DNA of 64,000 bases from Salinarimonas ramus (GCF_014645695.1 NZ_BMMF01000006.1:133322-197321), one strand, 5' to 3'. Counted from the stretch's first letter, positions 8,325 through 17,228 are shown. Translations and numbers: made by a program. Notes: a model not told the origin generated them from the letters alone.

Positions 8325-9109
8325 GGGAGGGGACGCCGCGGCTGTGCACTCGTCATCGGGAGTATCTCGATCGCCTCCGCGGCCCCGACGCGCAGGGCCG
8401 GTCCGCGCCACACCTCGATTATACCGCGCACGCGCATTCGTCGACCCTCCAGCGCCTCCGCATCGAGCCCCTTCGCCTCGAGCGCCGTGCGGACCTCGTC
8501 GGGGACGATGGCGGTGAAGCCGCTCGTCCACGACCAGCCGAAATCGAGATAGGTGCGCCGCTCCCGTTCGCCCACCCGGCGCACCACGCCCTCGACGACG
8601 GCGAAGCGCCCTTCGCGCGCGGCCAGCGCCTCGGTCTCCTGGGCGTCGAGCACGCGCTCGGCGGAATCTGCCCACAGGCCGCGCCCGTCGCGCCGCGCAC
8701 CCGCCTCGATATCGAGGAGGTCCGGGCGGCACACGACACCGTCCGGGCCGGGATCGACCCACGCCAGGCCGCGGGAGACGAGATCCTCCGCCAGATCCAG
8801 GCCCGACCCCTCCCCCGGAGCGAGGGTCACGCTGCCGGCGAGGCGTCCCCAGCGGTCGGGCTCGGCGTTCGCGATCCGGACGGTGACGGCGCTCCCGATC
8901 AGCCGATCGAGCGCCGCGCGGGCGGTGGCGCCGGAGGCGCCTGCGTCTGCGAGCCGCACCCCCGCGAGCCGCAGCGTCGCGCCGCTCGCGAGCAGAACCT
9001 CGCCGCGCGCGGGAATCGCGACGATCCGGTCCGAAACGGGAGGCGCCGCGCAGTCGAGCGCCGCAGCGGGGGCGCTCGCGAGGGCGACGAGGACGAAAAT
9101 CACACGCAC
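8321..9109 (-). CDS. Exported nuclease-domain (SNase-like) protein
   Basis: Predicted secreted protein with a thermonuclease (SNase) fold, residues roughly 30-160, followed by about 100 residues resembling an OB-type domain. Recognisable SNase traits are the GRLAGSV strand, the LVSRGLAWVDPG segment and the RRDGRGLW end. I place the start at GTG 9109 because the product then opens with a clean signal peptide (MRVIFVLVALASAPAAALD). An alternative GTG at 9235 adds 42 residues that look non-coding. Neither start has a clear ribosome site. It is coupled to the M48 lipoprotein gene by an ATGA overlap. Catalytic Arg/Glu residues are not obvious, so nuclease activity is uncertain. Confidence 0.75.
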   Translation of the reverse strand: MRVIFVLVALASAPAAALDCAAPPVSDRIVAIPARGEVLLASGATLRLAGVRLADAGASGATARAALDRLIGSAVTVRIANAEPDRWGRLAGSVTLAPGEGSGLDLAEDLVSRGLAWVDPGPDGVVCRPDLLDIEAGARRDGRGLWADSAERVLDAQETEALAAREGRFAVVEGVVRRVGERERRTYLDFGWSWTSGFTAIVPDEVRTALEAKGLDAEALEGRRMRVRGIIEVWRGPALRVGAAEAIEILPMTSAQPRRPLP

Positions 9110-9368
9110 GAGCGCATGCGGCGAGCGGGGGACGTCTGGGCGCACCGGCGCCTCCGGAGGTTCGAAGGGTAGCGCTGCCAGCCTAGGCGCAATCGAGGGC
9201 ACTTGCGAGGGGTCTCGAGGCCGGATCTTTCCCACGAACCGTCCCGGGTCGGGCGAGTTGACGGACGGTCACGCGGGGGCGAGCCCCGCGGACCAAGGCC
9301 GGGCTTGGCGAGAACGGGCCGACATCGTCAGGGGGCGCTCGGGGGCCTCGAAAGGGTTCGCCTTGCGC

Positions 9369-9638
9369 ATGAAAGCCATCTTCCTCGCCGCCGGTCTCGC
9401 CGGCCTCGGTGCGGGCGCCGCCTCGGCGCATTCCTGGTACGACGCGTGGTGCTGCGACGATCGCGACTGCGCGCCCTATCCCGCCGCGCTCGTCTCCATC
9501 ACGGACACCGGCTATCGCCTCGACGACGGCACGGTCGTGCCGTTCGACGAGGCGCGCACCAGCAAGGACGGCGCCTACCACCGCTGCGTCCTGCACGGTC
9601 GGCAGCGCTGCTTCTACGCGCCGCCGATGAGCTTCTGA
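9369..9638 (+). CDS. Small secreted cysteine-rich protein
   Basis: An 89-residue protein with an N-terminal signal peptide (MKAIFLAAGLAGLGAGAASA) and a mature part of about 69 residues containing six cysteines (CCDDRDC, RCVLHGRQRC), probably disulfide-bonded in the periplasm. Small proteins with the HSWYD...CCDDRDC pattern are frequent in Hyphomicrobiales, but I know of no function for them. It lies alone on the plus strand, divergent from the nuclease-domain gene and convergent with the DUF305 gene, which ends only six bases away. An in-frame upstream region exists, but the signal peptide fixes this start. Confidence 0.8.
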   Translation: MKAIFLAAGLAGLGAGAASAHSWYDAWCCDDRDCAPYPAALVSITDTGYRLDDGTVVPFDEARTSKDGAYHRCVLHGRQRCFYAPPMSF

Positions 9639-9644
9639 CCGGGA

Positions 9645-10031
9645 TCAGTGGCCGCGCGCCCGCAGCCATTCCTCCATCTCGGCGATCTCGCGCTCCTGCT
9701 CGCGGATCACGGCCTCGGCGAGGGCCCGGATCTCGGGATCTTCGCCGTGCTCCAGAGCGATGCGGGCCATCTCGATGGCGCCGCGATGATGCGGGATCAT
9801 GCCCCGCACGAAGTCGACGTCGGCATCGCCGGTGAGCGGGATGTCCATGTCGGCGTGCATGCGCGCGTTCGCCGCGCGGAACGCGTCCACGACGGGATCG
9901 GCCGGCGCCGGGATCGCATGCGACGCTCCGTGCGCGCCGTGGGCGCCGTGCGCCGCGTGCTGGTGGGCGAGGGACGGCTGGGCGAGGGCCAGCGCACCGG
10001 CGAGGCCCGCGAGGAGGAGAAGGGACCGCAT
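9645..10031 (-). CDS. DUF305 family secreted protein, metal-related
   Basis: A 128-residue exported protein: signal peptide to about residue 22, then a His/Ala/Gly-rich linker ([17 protein letters not shown]), then a DUF305 four-helix domain with the hallmark [16 protein letters not shown]305 proteins are ferritin-like and are often found with copper-handling genes; the histidine-rich linker fits metal binding. The neighbouring upstream gene on the same strand encodes a copper-chaperone-type HMA domain 41 bases away, so the two probably form a small copper-response operon. The ATG at 10031 is chosen because it begins the signal peptide; the frame remains open further upstream. Confidence 0.88.
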   Translation of the reverse strand: MRSLLLLAGLAGALALAQPSLAHQHAAHGAHGAHGASHAIPAPADPVVDAFRAANARMHADMDIPLTGDADVDFVRGMIPHHRGAIEMARIALEHGEDPEIRALAEAVIREQEREIAEMEEWLRARGH

Positions 10032-10072
10032 TGTCGAGGTCTTTCGATGGATGGATGCGATGGGAACCGGGG

Positions 10073-10276
10073 TCAATCGGCGGCGGGGGCGGGCGCGTAG
10101 CCGCCGCGGGCGAGCGCCTCGCGCACGGCCGCGTCGCTCGCCTGCGTGTCGAGCAAGACGCGCTTGTCGTCGACGGCGATGTCGATGCGCGCGCCCTCGT
10201 CGAGCTTCTGCAGGATTCGGGTGATCGCCTTGGCGCAGCCGCCGCAGCTCATGTCGGGAATGGTGTAGGTACGCAC
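10073..10276 (-). CDS. Heavy-metal-associated domain protein (CopZ-like copper chaperone)
   Basis: A 67-residue cytosolic protein made of one HMA fold. The metal site MSCGGC has its cysteines at residues 11 and 14, as in CopZ and in the N-terminal domains of copper ATPases. It probably binds Cu(I) and passes it to an efflux pump or sensor. The GTG start at 10276 has a GAGGAG ribosome site eight bases upstream, which is better than any start in the open frame above. It is probably co-transcribed with the DUF305 gene downstream. No copper ATPase or CueR-type regulator is in the window. Confidence 0.9.
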   Translation of the reverse strand: MRTYTIPDMSCGGCAKAITRILQKLDEGARIDIAVDDKRVLLDTQASDAAVREALARGGYAPAPAAD

Positions 10277-10401
10277 CGAGATTCTCCTCGAACGGTCGTC
10301 ACCACGCCTCTGTGAAGCTTCCAGCGGTGGGAAGGTCAAGCGCCTTCGCGCATCCGGGTGGAAACGGATGCTCTCGCATGCTAGAAGGCCTGCCTGACGC
10401 T

Positions 10402-10478
10402 GGTCCCGTAGCTCAGCAGGACAGAGCAGCGGTTTCCTAAACCGTTGGTCGGAGGTTCGAGTCCTCCCGGGATCGCCA
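10402..10478 (+). tRNA. tRNA-Arg (anticodon CCT)
   Basis: A 77-base cloverleaf with the CCA end encoded. Acceptor GGTCCCG pairs with CGGGATC (one G-T pair), the D-arm is TAGCTCAGC, the anticodon loop TTCCTAA gives CCT, and the T-arm is GGTTCGAGTCC. It reads AGG codons, which are rare in this genome. Confidence 0.96.
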
Positions 10479-10483
10479 ATTGC

Positions 10484-11281
10484 TCACTTCTCGTCGGGAT
10501 GCGGTGACACGGGGTCGAGCCCGATCCGGCCCCAGCCGGGGAGCTTGATCGCTGGTCGCAGGACGTCGAGGCCCGCGACGAGGCCCGCGAGGTTGATCTC
10601 GACGCCCTCGAGGCGCCCGATCGTCACGCCCGCGAGGCCTGACCACGAGAGGCGCAACCCCGCGCCGCCGGCCGCGAGCGAGGCGCGCCACCCTTCCGCA
10701 GACCAGTCCTTGCCGAGCGCGGTGGGCGGCAGGGAGACGGCGAGCTCGGGCCGCTCGCGCGCGGCGTGCTCCAGCACGAAGGCGACGAAGGTGTTGGAGT
10801 TCGGACCGGGCCAGGCGCGGTAATCGCCCCGGCCGCTCCACGGATAGGCCTCCACCGCCGCGCGCAGCGCCGGGATGGCGCGCTCGGCCGCCGCGCCGTC
10901 GAGCGCGAGGACGAGCTCGGGCGGGTTCGAGTACCAGCGCCCGTCCGGCGCCCAGCCGTTGACGCGGATGGGCGAGCCCCAGCCGACCTTGTCGAAGCGC
11001 GTGTAGGCGGGCGCGCCCGCTTCCTTCACCACGATCCAGGAATGATGCGCCACGATCCCCCGCCACCGCCCCGTCCGCGCGGCGTAGACGCGCACCAGCG
11101 CCTGCGGCGCCGCGCGTGCGTCGGCGGGCAGGAGCCCGGTGCTCGACCAATCCGCCGCGCTCCAGCGCGCCGGCATCCCGTCGCGCGACATCCAGTAGAG
11201 CGCGTGGGTCGTGAGCGGCAGGACGAAGGCGAGGACGACGATCGCGAGGAGGGCGGCGGCGAAGCGGATCAGGACGGTCAT
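10484..11281 (-). CDS. DUF3750 domain-containing membrane-anchored protein
   Basis: A 265-residue protein with one N-terminal membrane segment (LIRFAAALLAIVVLAF) followed by a large periplasmic domain matching the alphaproteobacterial DUF3750 family, recognisable by the PGPNSNTFVAFVLEH segment in the middle. The function of the family is unknown. The ATG at 11281 places the membrane helix at the very N-terminus; the frame stays open upstream, but the added residues are Arg-rich and unlikely. It ends six bases from the tRNA-Arg gene, which is convergent with it. Confidence 0.82.
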   Translation of the reverse strand: MTVLIRFAAALLAIVVLAFVLPLTTHALYWMSRDGMPARWSAADWSSTGLLPADARAAPQALVRVYAARTGRWRGIVAHHSWIVVKEAGAPAYTRFDKVGWGSPIRVNGWAPDGRWYSNPPELVLALDGAAAERAIPALRAAVEAYPWSGRGDYRAWPGPNSNTFVAFVLEHAARERPELAVSLPPTALGKDWSAEGWRASLAAGGAGLRLSWSGLAGVTIGRLEGVEINLAGLVAGLDVLRPAIKLPGWGRIGLDPVSPHPDEK

Positions 11282-11454
11282 CGCCGGCAGTCTAGCGCGA
11301 GCGCGGCCGCGGGTTCGCTGAGCCAAGGTGTCGCTCTTGACTCGTCTGGTCGCTTGCGTAGGGTTCCCAATACAATTGAGGGACGGTTTCATGGAGCGCG
11401 ACGGACGAAGCCGCCGGCCTCGGGATCTCGGCCCAGACGACCCCGGGGGCGACC

Positions 11455-12759
11455 GTGACGACGACCTTTCAAGCTGACGACGACATCTATCCTGGGACCA
11501 CCATCGTCTTCATCGAGGCGTGGTGGGGCAGCGCCTACGCCACCGGCTCCGGTGTCCTCGTCGGCCGCAACGACATCGTCACAGCCTCGCACGTGATCTA
11601 CAGCCAGTCGCTCGGCGGAACGCCGGACTACATCCGCGTCTATCCATCCTACAATCCCAGCTCGTTCGACAACCTCTATTACGACGATCTCACCTATCAG
11701 TTTTTTCCTGATTTCGACCCGGATGGCGATGGACGATTGTTTCCCGGCGACTTCCGCCGCGGGACGCTGGCGGAATCCGAGCTCGACCTCGCTTTGATCT
11801 CGCTGCGCGATCCGCTCGGCGATCAGTTCGGCTGGATGGGCATCGACTGGGGCTTCACCGGCGGGAACGTCGGCGTGCTGGGCCATCCCGGCGTCTACGG
11901 GGTCCGGCTGATGTACGACGGCGGCAGCGTGAGCCGCAGCTCCGTCGACGGGGTCTACTACATCGGCAGGGATCTCGAGGTGAATCCCGGCAATTCGGGC
12001 GGGCCGATCTACTACGATTACGGCGACGGCCCCTATGCGGTCGGCGTCGTCTCGACGGGGGCTGCCGCTACCGCGCTCGGCGCGCATCGCTACTGGCTCG
12101 AGGAGGCGATGACCTTCAACGATCGGCTCCTGACGGCCCGCGCCGACGAGACGATCGGAACGACCTCCAACGACTGGTTCACGCTCGACAGAGGCATCAG
12201 GCGGGTCGATCTCGGCCCGGGCTACGACACGCTCTTCGTCGATCTGGCGCGCAGCGCGGTGGACGCTTTCCGTGGAACGACCGGCTTCGAGCTCCAGAGC
12301 CGCATCACGGGGGAGCGCGTGGCTCTCGTGTCGGTGGAGGAGGTGGAGCTGCGCGACGGCAAGTTTCTCGCCGGCCCGCGCAGCGGCAACATGGACGAGG
12401 CCTACCTGCTCTACTCCGCGGCCTTCGGGCGCACGCCCGACGAGGGTGGGCTCCTCCATTGGACGAACGCGCTCGACCGCGGCGCCTCCCTGCAAGCGGT
12501 GGCGAACGCCTTCCTCGGCGCACCCGAATACGTCGCGCGCTACGGTGCCTTCTGGAACCAGACGGAGGCGAGCTTCGTCACGGAGTTCTATCGCAACATC
12601 CTCGACCGCGCGCCGGATCTCGGCGGACTGGCTTTTTGGGCGAGCCAGCTCGCGACAGGCTTCCTCACGCACGCGGACGTGCTCGCCGGAATCGCTCTCT
12701 CGCCGGAGAACCGCGCGTCCGTCGCCGGCGACATCGGGGCCGCGTACTGGGTCGTGTGA
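11455..12759 (+). CDS. Trypsin-like serine protease with C-terminal DUF4214 domain
   Basis: Predicted extracellular chymotrypsin-fold protease. The triad is visible: His46 (TASHVI), Asp111 (LDLALI) and Ser181 (GNSGGP). An acidic loop (DFDPDGDGR, 86-94) looks calcium-binding. From about residue 315 the protein has two DUF4214-type repeats (AYLLYSAAFGRTPDEGG and EFYRNILDRAPDLGG), a domain of large secreted and type I-exported proteins. There is no signal peptide, which fits type I secretion, although no secretion genes are nearby. The start is a GTG with a poor ribosome site. Base composition near 11640-11720 is noticeably less GC-rich than in the neighbours, hinting at acquisition. Confidence 0.85.
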   Translation: MTTTFQADDDIYPGTTIVFIEAWWGSAYATGSGVLVGRNDIVTASHVIYSQSLGGTPDYIRVYPSYNPSSFDNLYYDDLTYQFFPDFDPDGDGRLFPGDFRRGTLAESELDLALISLRDPLGDQFGWMGIDWGFTGGNVGVLGHPGVYGVRLMYDGGSVSRSSVDGVYYIGRDLEVNPGNSGGPIYYDYGDGPYAVGVVSTGAAATALGAHRYWLEEAMTFNDRLLTARADETIGTTSNDWFTLDRGIRRVDLGPGYDTLFVDLARSAVDAFRGTTGFELQSRITGERVALVSVEEVELRDGKFLAGPRSGNMDEAYLLYSAAFGRTPDEGGLLHWTNALDRGASLQAVANAFLGAPEYVARYGAFWNQTEASFVTEFYRNILDRAPDLGGLAFWASQLATGFLTHADVLAGIALSPENRASVAGDIGAAYWVV

Positions 12760-12771
12760 GGCGCGCCGTCC

Positions 12772-14346
12772 TCAATACCAGCTCGCCGGGATGCCGAACA
12801 CCGACGGTGCCGGCGTCGCCAGCGCGATGCCGAGCGCGAAGTCGTTGCTCCAATCCGTCAGCGGCGCGACGTCGGCGAGGTCGGGGCCGGTGACGATCGT
12901 CGGTGCCAGGGTGCGCGGCGCGCGCGCGAAGAGGTCGCTCGGATAATCGTCGATGGCGAGCGTCGGCGGGTCGGCCGCGGGCGCGCCGGCGAGCAGCATG
13001 CGGTTGAGGCGCCCGTCCGTGCCGCGCGCGTCCTCGTAGAGCGCGATCGAACCGCCGGTCGCGGCCGCGAGCGCCGCGAGGAGGCGGCGCGTCGGACGGG
13101 CGTCGAGGCCCGGCAGGACGGCGTTGACGATCATGGCGCCACCGGGCGCGAGGCACGCCGCCGCGGCGTCGAAGGTCTCGCGCGTGACGAGATGCTCGGG
13201 GATCTCGAGCCCCGAATAGACGTCGAGGACGACGGCGTCGTAGGGGCCGGCGCAGGTCTCGAGCGCGCGGCGCGCATCGGCGATCGAGACGGCGACGTCG
13301 GGCGAGAGGTCGAACCAGCGCGCGGCGATGCGCGCGGCGTCCGGGTTCACGTCCACCGCCTCGACGGCGAAGCCCGCGCGGGCGAGATCGCTGGCGATGG
13401 TCCCGCCGGCGAGGCCGAGGAGGAGCACCCGCCCGCCGGCGGGCACGGTCGCGTCGACGAGCGCCTCGGTGATCGCGGCGTAGAGCAGCGGCGTCCCGGG
13501 CAGGCCCTCGGAGGCGGCGCTCTGGACCTGGTTCTCCTCGAGATAGAGCCGCACGCGGCCCTCCCGCGACGGGCTCGTCACGTCGACGACGATCACGGTC
13601 GCGTGCGCGCTGCGCTCCGTGGCGACGTGCGTCACGCGATAGGGCCCGAAGGCGATCTCGCGGGGGCCGCCGAGGAGCGTCTCCCCGAACAGGGTCGCGC
13701 CCGCGAGCGCGAGGGCGGCGATCGCGCCGGGCAGGAGGACCACCACCGCGCGGACCTCGCCGAGCGCGCGCGCCGCGACGAAGGCGGTGGCGAGGAGCGC
13801 GAGCGCCAGCACGACGAGGGTCGCGGGCGGCGCCATGAAGGGCAGGAGGGCGAAGGCGGCGAGGAAGACGCCGGCGACGGAGCCCACCGTCGAGATGGCG
13901 AAGACCTCGCCGGCGCCGCTGTCGCCCTCGCCCGTCGAGACGAGGGCGATGGCGAGCGGGCCCATGGCGCTCAACAGGACGAGCGCCGGCGCGAGAACGA
14001 GGATCACCCCCACGAAGGCTCCCGTGAGCGCGCCGCCGACCGCGAGCTGCGGCAGCAGCATGGGGGTGAGCGCCGCGGTCAGCGCGAGCACGATGGCGGC
14101 ATAGGCGGGAATGCGCGCGAAGGCCCGCCCCGGGCTCTCGCCGGAGCGCCGCGAGCCGAGATGATAGCCGAGCGCCAGCGCCAGCAGTGTCACCGACAGG
14201 ATCGCCGTCCAGACCACGAGCCCGCCACCCACGTAGGGCGTGAGCAGCCGCGAGGCGATCAGCTCCAGCGCGAGCGTCGCCGCGCCCGTGACGAGGAGGG
14301 CGGCGTGGACGACGAGGCGCAGGGAGCGGGCGGGAGCGTTCGGCAC
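12772..14346 (-). CDS. Membrane-anchored spermidine-synthase-like protein
   Basis: A 524-residue protein whose first half holds about seven hydrophobic helices and whose second half (from about 290) is a Rossmann methyltransferase-type domain of the spermidine synthase family (LLLGLAGGTIASD for the nucleotide site, VLDVYSG for the acidic motif). Such fused transporter/spermidine-synthase-like proteins are widespread, but their reaction is unproven; the GLGGG site is altered to GLAGG. It begins with GTG at 14346. The gene converges on the serine protease gene with 12 bases between, and its upstream side faces the CtrA box at 14396-14410. Confidence 0.82.
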   Translation of the reverse strand: MPNAPARSLRLVVHAALLVTGAATLALELIASRLLTPYVGGGLVVWTAILSVTLLALALGYHLGSRRSGESPGRAFARIPAYAAIVLALTAALTPMLLPQLAVGGALTGAFVGVILVLAPALVLLSAMGPLAIALVSTGEGDSGAGEVFAISTVGSVAGVFLAAFALLPFMAPPATLVVLALALLATAFVAARALGEVRAVVVLLPGAIAALALAGATLFGETLLGGPREIAFGPYRVTHVATERSAHATVIVVDVTSPSREGRVRLYLEENQVQSAASEGLPGTPLLYAAITEALVDATVPAGGRVLLLGLAGGTIASDLARAGFAVEAVDVNPDAARIAARWFDLSPDVAVSIADARRALETCAGPYDAVVLDVYSGLEIPEHLVTRETFDAAAACLAPGGAMIVNAVLPGLDARPTRRLLAALAAATGGSIALYEDARGTDGRLNRMLLAGAPAADPPTLAIDDYPSDLFARAPRTLAPTIVTGPDLADVAPLTDWSNDFALGIALATPAPSVFGIPASWY

Positions 14347-14395
14347 GCGCTCTCGTAGCGCGCGCGGGGCCGCCGGTCCAGGGAGGAGGGCGGCG

Positions 14396-14410
14396 TTAAC
14401 GGCCCCTTAA
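14396..14410. promoter_or_regulatory. CtrA box upstream of the TadD-like gene
   Basis: TTAA (14396-14399), seven bases, TTAA (14407-14410): an exact match to the CtrA consensus TTAA-N7-TTAA. A further TTAA starts at 14413. It is 78 bases before the ATG of the TPR lipoprotein gene and 50 bases from the divergent spermidine-synthase-like gene. CtrA controls Flp/Tad pilus genes in Caulobacter. Confidence 0.65.
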
Positions 14411-14487
14411 GGTTAAAAGTCTATTCACGTCAGCGACTTGCTACGCGGCGGCGAGACCGCGCGCAGCGTGCGCCGAGGGGGCGGGGG

Positions 14488-15327
14488 ATGACGACGACAC
14501 GAATCCGGGCGATGCATGCGAAGGCCGTCTCGAACGCCCGCCTGCGGCGGCTGCCCGGGCTCGCCCTCGTGGGCGTGCTCGCCCTCGCCACCGCCGGGTG
14601 CCTCTCCTCGCGCTTCGGCAGCGGCCCCACGACCACCGGCGGCATCGATCCGGCGCGGCTGGAGGCGCTCTCCGAGAACGACCTGCGCAGCGTCTCCGAG
14701 ACGCTCGCCCAGCGCAACGCCCGCGATCCCGGCAACGCCGCCGTGGCCATGGCCTACGCGCAGGTGCTGCGGCGCATGGACCAGCGGGCGCAGGCGGTGG
14801 CCGTGCTCCAGCAGGCCTCCATGCGCAACGCGGACGATCGCGCCCTCGCCGGCGCCTACGGCCGCGCCCTCGCCGATGCGGGGCGCTTCCAGGAGGCGCA
14901 GGAGGTGCTCGCCCGCGCCCATTCCCCGCAGAACCCGGACTGGCGCGTCCTCTCCGCCCAGGGCGCCGTGGCCGATCAGCTGGGCGACGCCGTGCGCGCG
15001 CAGCGCTTCTACGAGGCGGCGCTGAACATCGCCCCCGGCGAGCCGACGGTGCTCTCGAATTACGGCCTCTCCCTCGCGCTCGCCGGCAAGCTGGCGGACG
15101 CGGAGGTGAAGCTGCGCCAGGCCGCCGCGCATCCGGCGGCGGACCAGCGCGTGCGCCAGAACCTCGCCCTCGTCCTGGGCCTCCAGGGCAAGATGGACGA
15201 TGCCGAGACGGTGCTCGCCCGCGACCTCGCGCCGGCGGCGGTGGACGCCAATCTCGATGCGATCCGCACCATGGTCGCCCAGCCGAATTCCTGGGAGCGC
15301 CTGCGCCGCGCCGACGCCGACGGCTGA
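14488..15327 (+). CDS. TPR-repeat lipoprotein, TadD-like
   Basis: A 279-residue predicted outer-membrane lipoprotein: positively charged N-terminus, hydrophobic segment, lipobox ATAGC (Cys38), then about five tetratricopeptide repeats from residue 85 on (AYAQVLRRMDQRAQAVAVL, AYGRALADAGRFQEAQEVL and others). It matches TadD, the pilotin-like TPR protein of Tad/Flp pilus assembly. The rest of a tad cluster is not in the window, so the assignment is by similarity only. GGGGG precedes the ATG at 14488. A perfect CtrA box upstream suggests cell-cycle control, as for pilus genes in Caulobacter. Confidence 0.8.
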   Translation: MTTTRIRAMHAKAVSNARLRRLPGLALVGVLALATAGCLSSRFGSGPTTTGGIDPARLEALSENDLRSVSETLAQRNARDPGNAAVAMAYAQVLRRMDQRAQAVAVLQQASMRNADDRALAGAYGRALADAGRFQEAQEVLARAHSPQNPDWRVLSAQGAVADQLGDAVRAQRFYEAALNIAPGEPTVLSNYGLSLALAGKLADAEVKLRQAAAHPAADQRVRQNLALVLGLQGKMDDAETVLARDLAPAAVDANLDAIRTMVAQPNSWERLRRADADG

Positions 15328-15404
15328 ACCCGCCGCTGCGTAACCCGCGTTTAAAGCCCTCCCGGTAGAGTGCTCGCCCGGTGGCTCGGGCGAGGGAGGC
15401 CGGC

Positions 15405-16634
15405 ATGGGCGGATGGCGCGAGAGAACGGGTGCGGCACGCGTCGCGCAGGGGGCCGTGCTGCCGCTCTCCCGGATCGACGCCGATCCCGCCTTGCGCGCG
15501 GCGTGGGCACGCCTCCTCCACGGCGCCGCCGATCCGAACCCGTTTTACGGTCCCGATTTCCTCGTGCCGCTGATGGCCGGCAAGGACCCGCCCTGCGCCG
15601 TCGTCACGACGACGGACGGGGAGGGGGCGTTGCGCATGCTCGCCTTCCTGCCCCTGCGGCCGCGCCGGGCGCTCCCGGGCTATCTCCCCGCGCGCATCGG
15701 CGCGCTCACCGGGCCGATGATCATGGAGGGCACGCCCCTCCTCGACGCGGAGGACCCGGACGGCGCCGCGTCGGCCCTCATCGACACGCTCGTCGGCCAC
15801 GAGCACCGCGCGCTCCTGCACCTGCCCTTGTGCGTCGCCGGGCGCACGCGCACCGCGCTCGACGCGGCGGCGCTCCGCGCCGGGCTCGCACAGGGCACCG
15901 TCCGCGAAATCGCGCGCGCCGCCATCGTGCGCGCTGGCGCCGGCGAGGATCTCACGACGCGCAAGCGCAAGGAGCTGCGGCGCTCGGCGAAGACGCTCTC
16001 GCAATGGGGCGAGCCGGTCTACGCGACGCTGGCCGGCGAGGCCGTGCGCGACGGGCTCGAGGTCTTCCTCGCGCTGGAGAAGGCCGGCTGGAAGGGCGCG
16101 GCCGGAACGGCGCTCGCCTGCGCGGAGGAGACGGAGCGTTTCGCACGCGCGGCCTTCTCGCCGCGGGCGACGGCGCCGCGGGTCGTCCTCGACGTCCTGC
16201 GCGTCGCGGGCGAGCCGGTGGCGGCGGCGATCCACATCCTCGCCGGCGATCGCGGCGGCAGCTTCAAGGGCGCCTACGACGAGCGCTACGCCAAGGCCTC
16301 GCCCGGCCAGCTCCTCGACGCCTGGACGCGCGAGGAGATCCTCGCAGGCGCGCATACGGGCGTCGAGCACGTGGGGCTCGTGCGGCTCGATTCCTGCGCC
16401 CTGCCGGGGCACCCGCTGGAATCGCTGTGGACGGATCGGCTCGTCTTCGCCGACCTCCTGATCGGGCTCTCGCCCCGACGCGGCGCGACGGAGCTCGCCC
16501 GCGCGGCGTCGCGGCTCGGCCGGCTCGAGAGCGGGTATGCCGAGGCGAAATCGCGGCTGCGCCGCCTCGTCGGGCGCCGGGAGACGGTTCTGCGGCCGAA
16601 GGCCGGCGATACGAGCGAGACGCCGGGCGGCTGA
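15405..16634 (+). CDS. GNAT-fold acetyltransferase (CelD/BcsL-like)
   Basis: A 409-residue cytosolic protein that resembles the CelD/BcsL (Acetyltransf_6) family: a pair of GNAT-like folds with the conserved central LTTRKRKELRRS-type segment (about 184-195) and a C-terminal stretch with GSFKGAYDERYAKASPG, the typical substrate-binding motif. Family members acetylate polysaccharides or peptidoglycan-linked groups; the substrate here is unknown. The start is ATG 15405, with GGGAGG eight bases before it, in place of an upstream in-frame GTG. It may be co-transcribed with the TPR lipoprotein gene 77 bases upstream. Confidence 0.78.
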   Translation: MGGWRERTGAARVAQGAVLPLSRIDADPALRAAWARLLHGAADPNPFYGPDFLVPLMAGKDPPCAVVTTTDGEGALRMLAFLPLRPRRALPGYLPARIGALTGPMIMEGTPLLDAEDPDGAASALIDTLVGHEHRALLHLPLCVAGRTRTALDAAALRAGLAQGTVREIARAAIVRAGAGEDLTTRKRKELRRSAKTLSQWGEPVYATLAGEAVRDGLEVFLALEKAGWKGAAGTALACAEETERFARAAFSPRATAPRVVLDVLRVAGEPVAAAIHILAGDRGGSFKGAYDERYAKASPGQLLDAWTREEILAGAHTGVEHVGLVRLDSCALPGHPLESLWTDRLVFADLLIGLSPRRGATELARAASRLGRLESGYAEAKSRLRRLVGRRETVLRPKAGDTSETPGG

Positions 16635-16711
16635 GCGTCCGGGATCGATTCGATCGCCTCGTGCGTTCCGGGTGCGACGACGTAACCCGCAGCCTCGCGC
16701 GAGGAGCCCAC

Positions 16712-17170
16712 ATGCTCAGCGATACGGCCAATCGCGTGCGCCTCCATTCCAGCGAGGAGGCGAACGCACGCATCGATCACGCGACCAATGCCAGCGTGCG
16801 CTACCACGCCCGCCATCCCGAGCGCATCGACGCGCGCCTCGCGGAGCTCGACGCCGAATGGGACGTCGAGCGCGTTCTGGAGGCGAACGCCGCGACCCTG
16901 GCGCTCGGCGGCACGCTGCTCGGCGCCTTCGTCGACCGCCGCTTCCTCGCCTTGCCGATGGCGGTGACGGCCTTCCTCCTGCAGCACGCGCTCCAGGGCT
17001 GGTGCCCGCCGGTCCCGGTGCTGCGCGCGCTCGACATCCGCACCGAGCGCGAGATCGACACCGAACGCCACGCGCTCAAGGCGCTGCGCGGCGATTACGG
17101 CCCGATCGGGCCGGGTCCGCACCAGCGCGACGATCGCGTCGCCCACGCGCTCCAGGCGGCGCGGCTCTGA
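16712..17170 (+). CDS. DUF2892-type inner-membrane protein
   Basis: A 152-residue protein with a hydrophilic N-terminal half (residues 1-55), a pair of hydrophobic helices in the middle (about 61-95, ending [20 protein letters not shown]-like) and a charged tail. The helix pair matches the DUF2892/YgaP-type membrane domain, with the typical GxCPxxxxxR pattern. A function is not established. GAGGAG lies before the ATG at 16712. A one-mismatch EcfG-like promoter (GGATC-N17-CGTT) spans 16642-16667. A second, minimal DUF2892 protein is encoded at 23831-24034. Confidence 0.78.
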   Translation: MLSDTANRVRLHSSEEANARIDHATNASVRYHARHPERIDARLAELDAEWDVERVLEANAATLALGGTLLGAFVDRRFLALPMAVTAFLLQHALQGWCPPVPVLRALDIRTEREIDTERHALKALRGDYGPIGPGPHQRDDRVAHALQAARL

Positions 17171-17228
17171 GCCGGCCTCCCGCGCTTCCCCCGCATCCAC
17201 CCTTCACCGAGCCAACAGGAGTACTCTC

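Noticed and set aside
12772-14346. Considered calling this gene speE (spermidine synthase)
   Set aside because: The N-terminal half is a multi-helix membrane domain and the substrate site is altered (GLAGG), so polyamine synthesis cannot be claimed.
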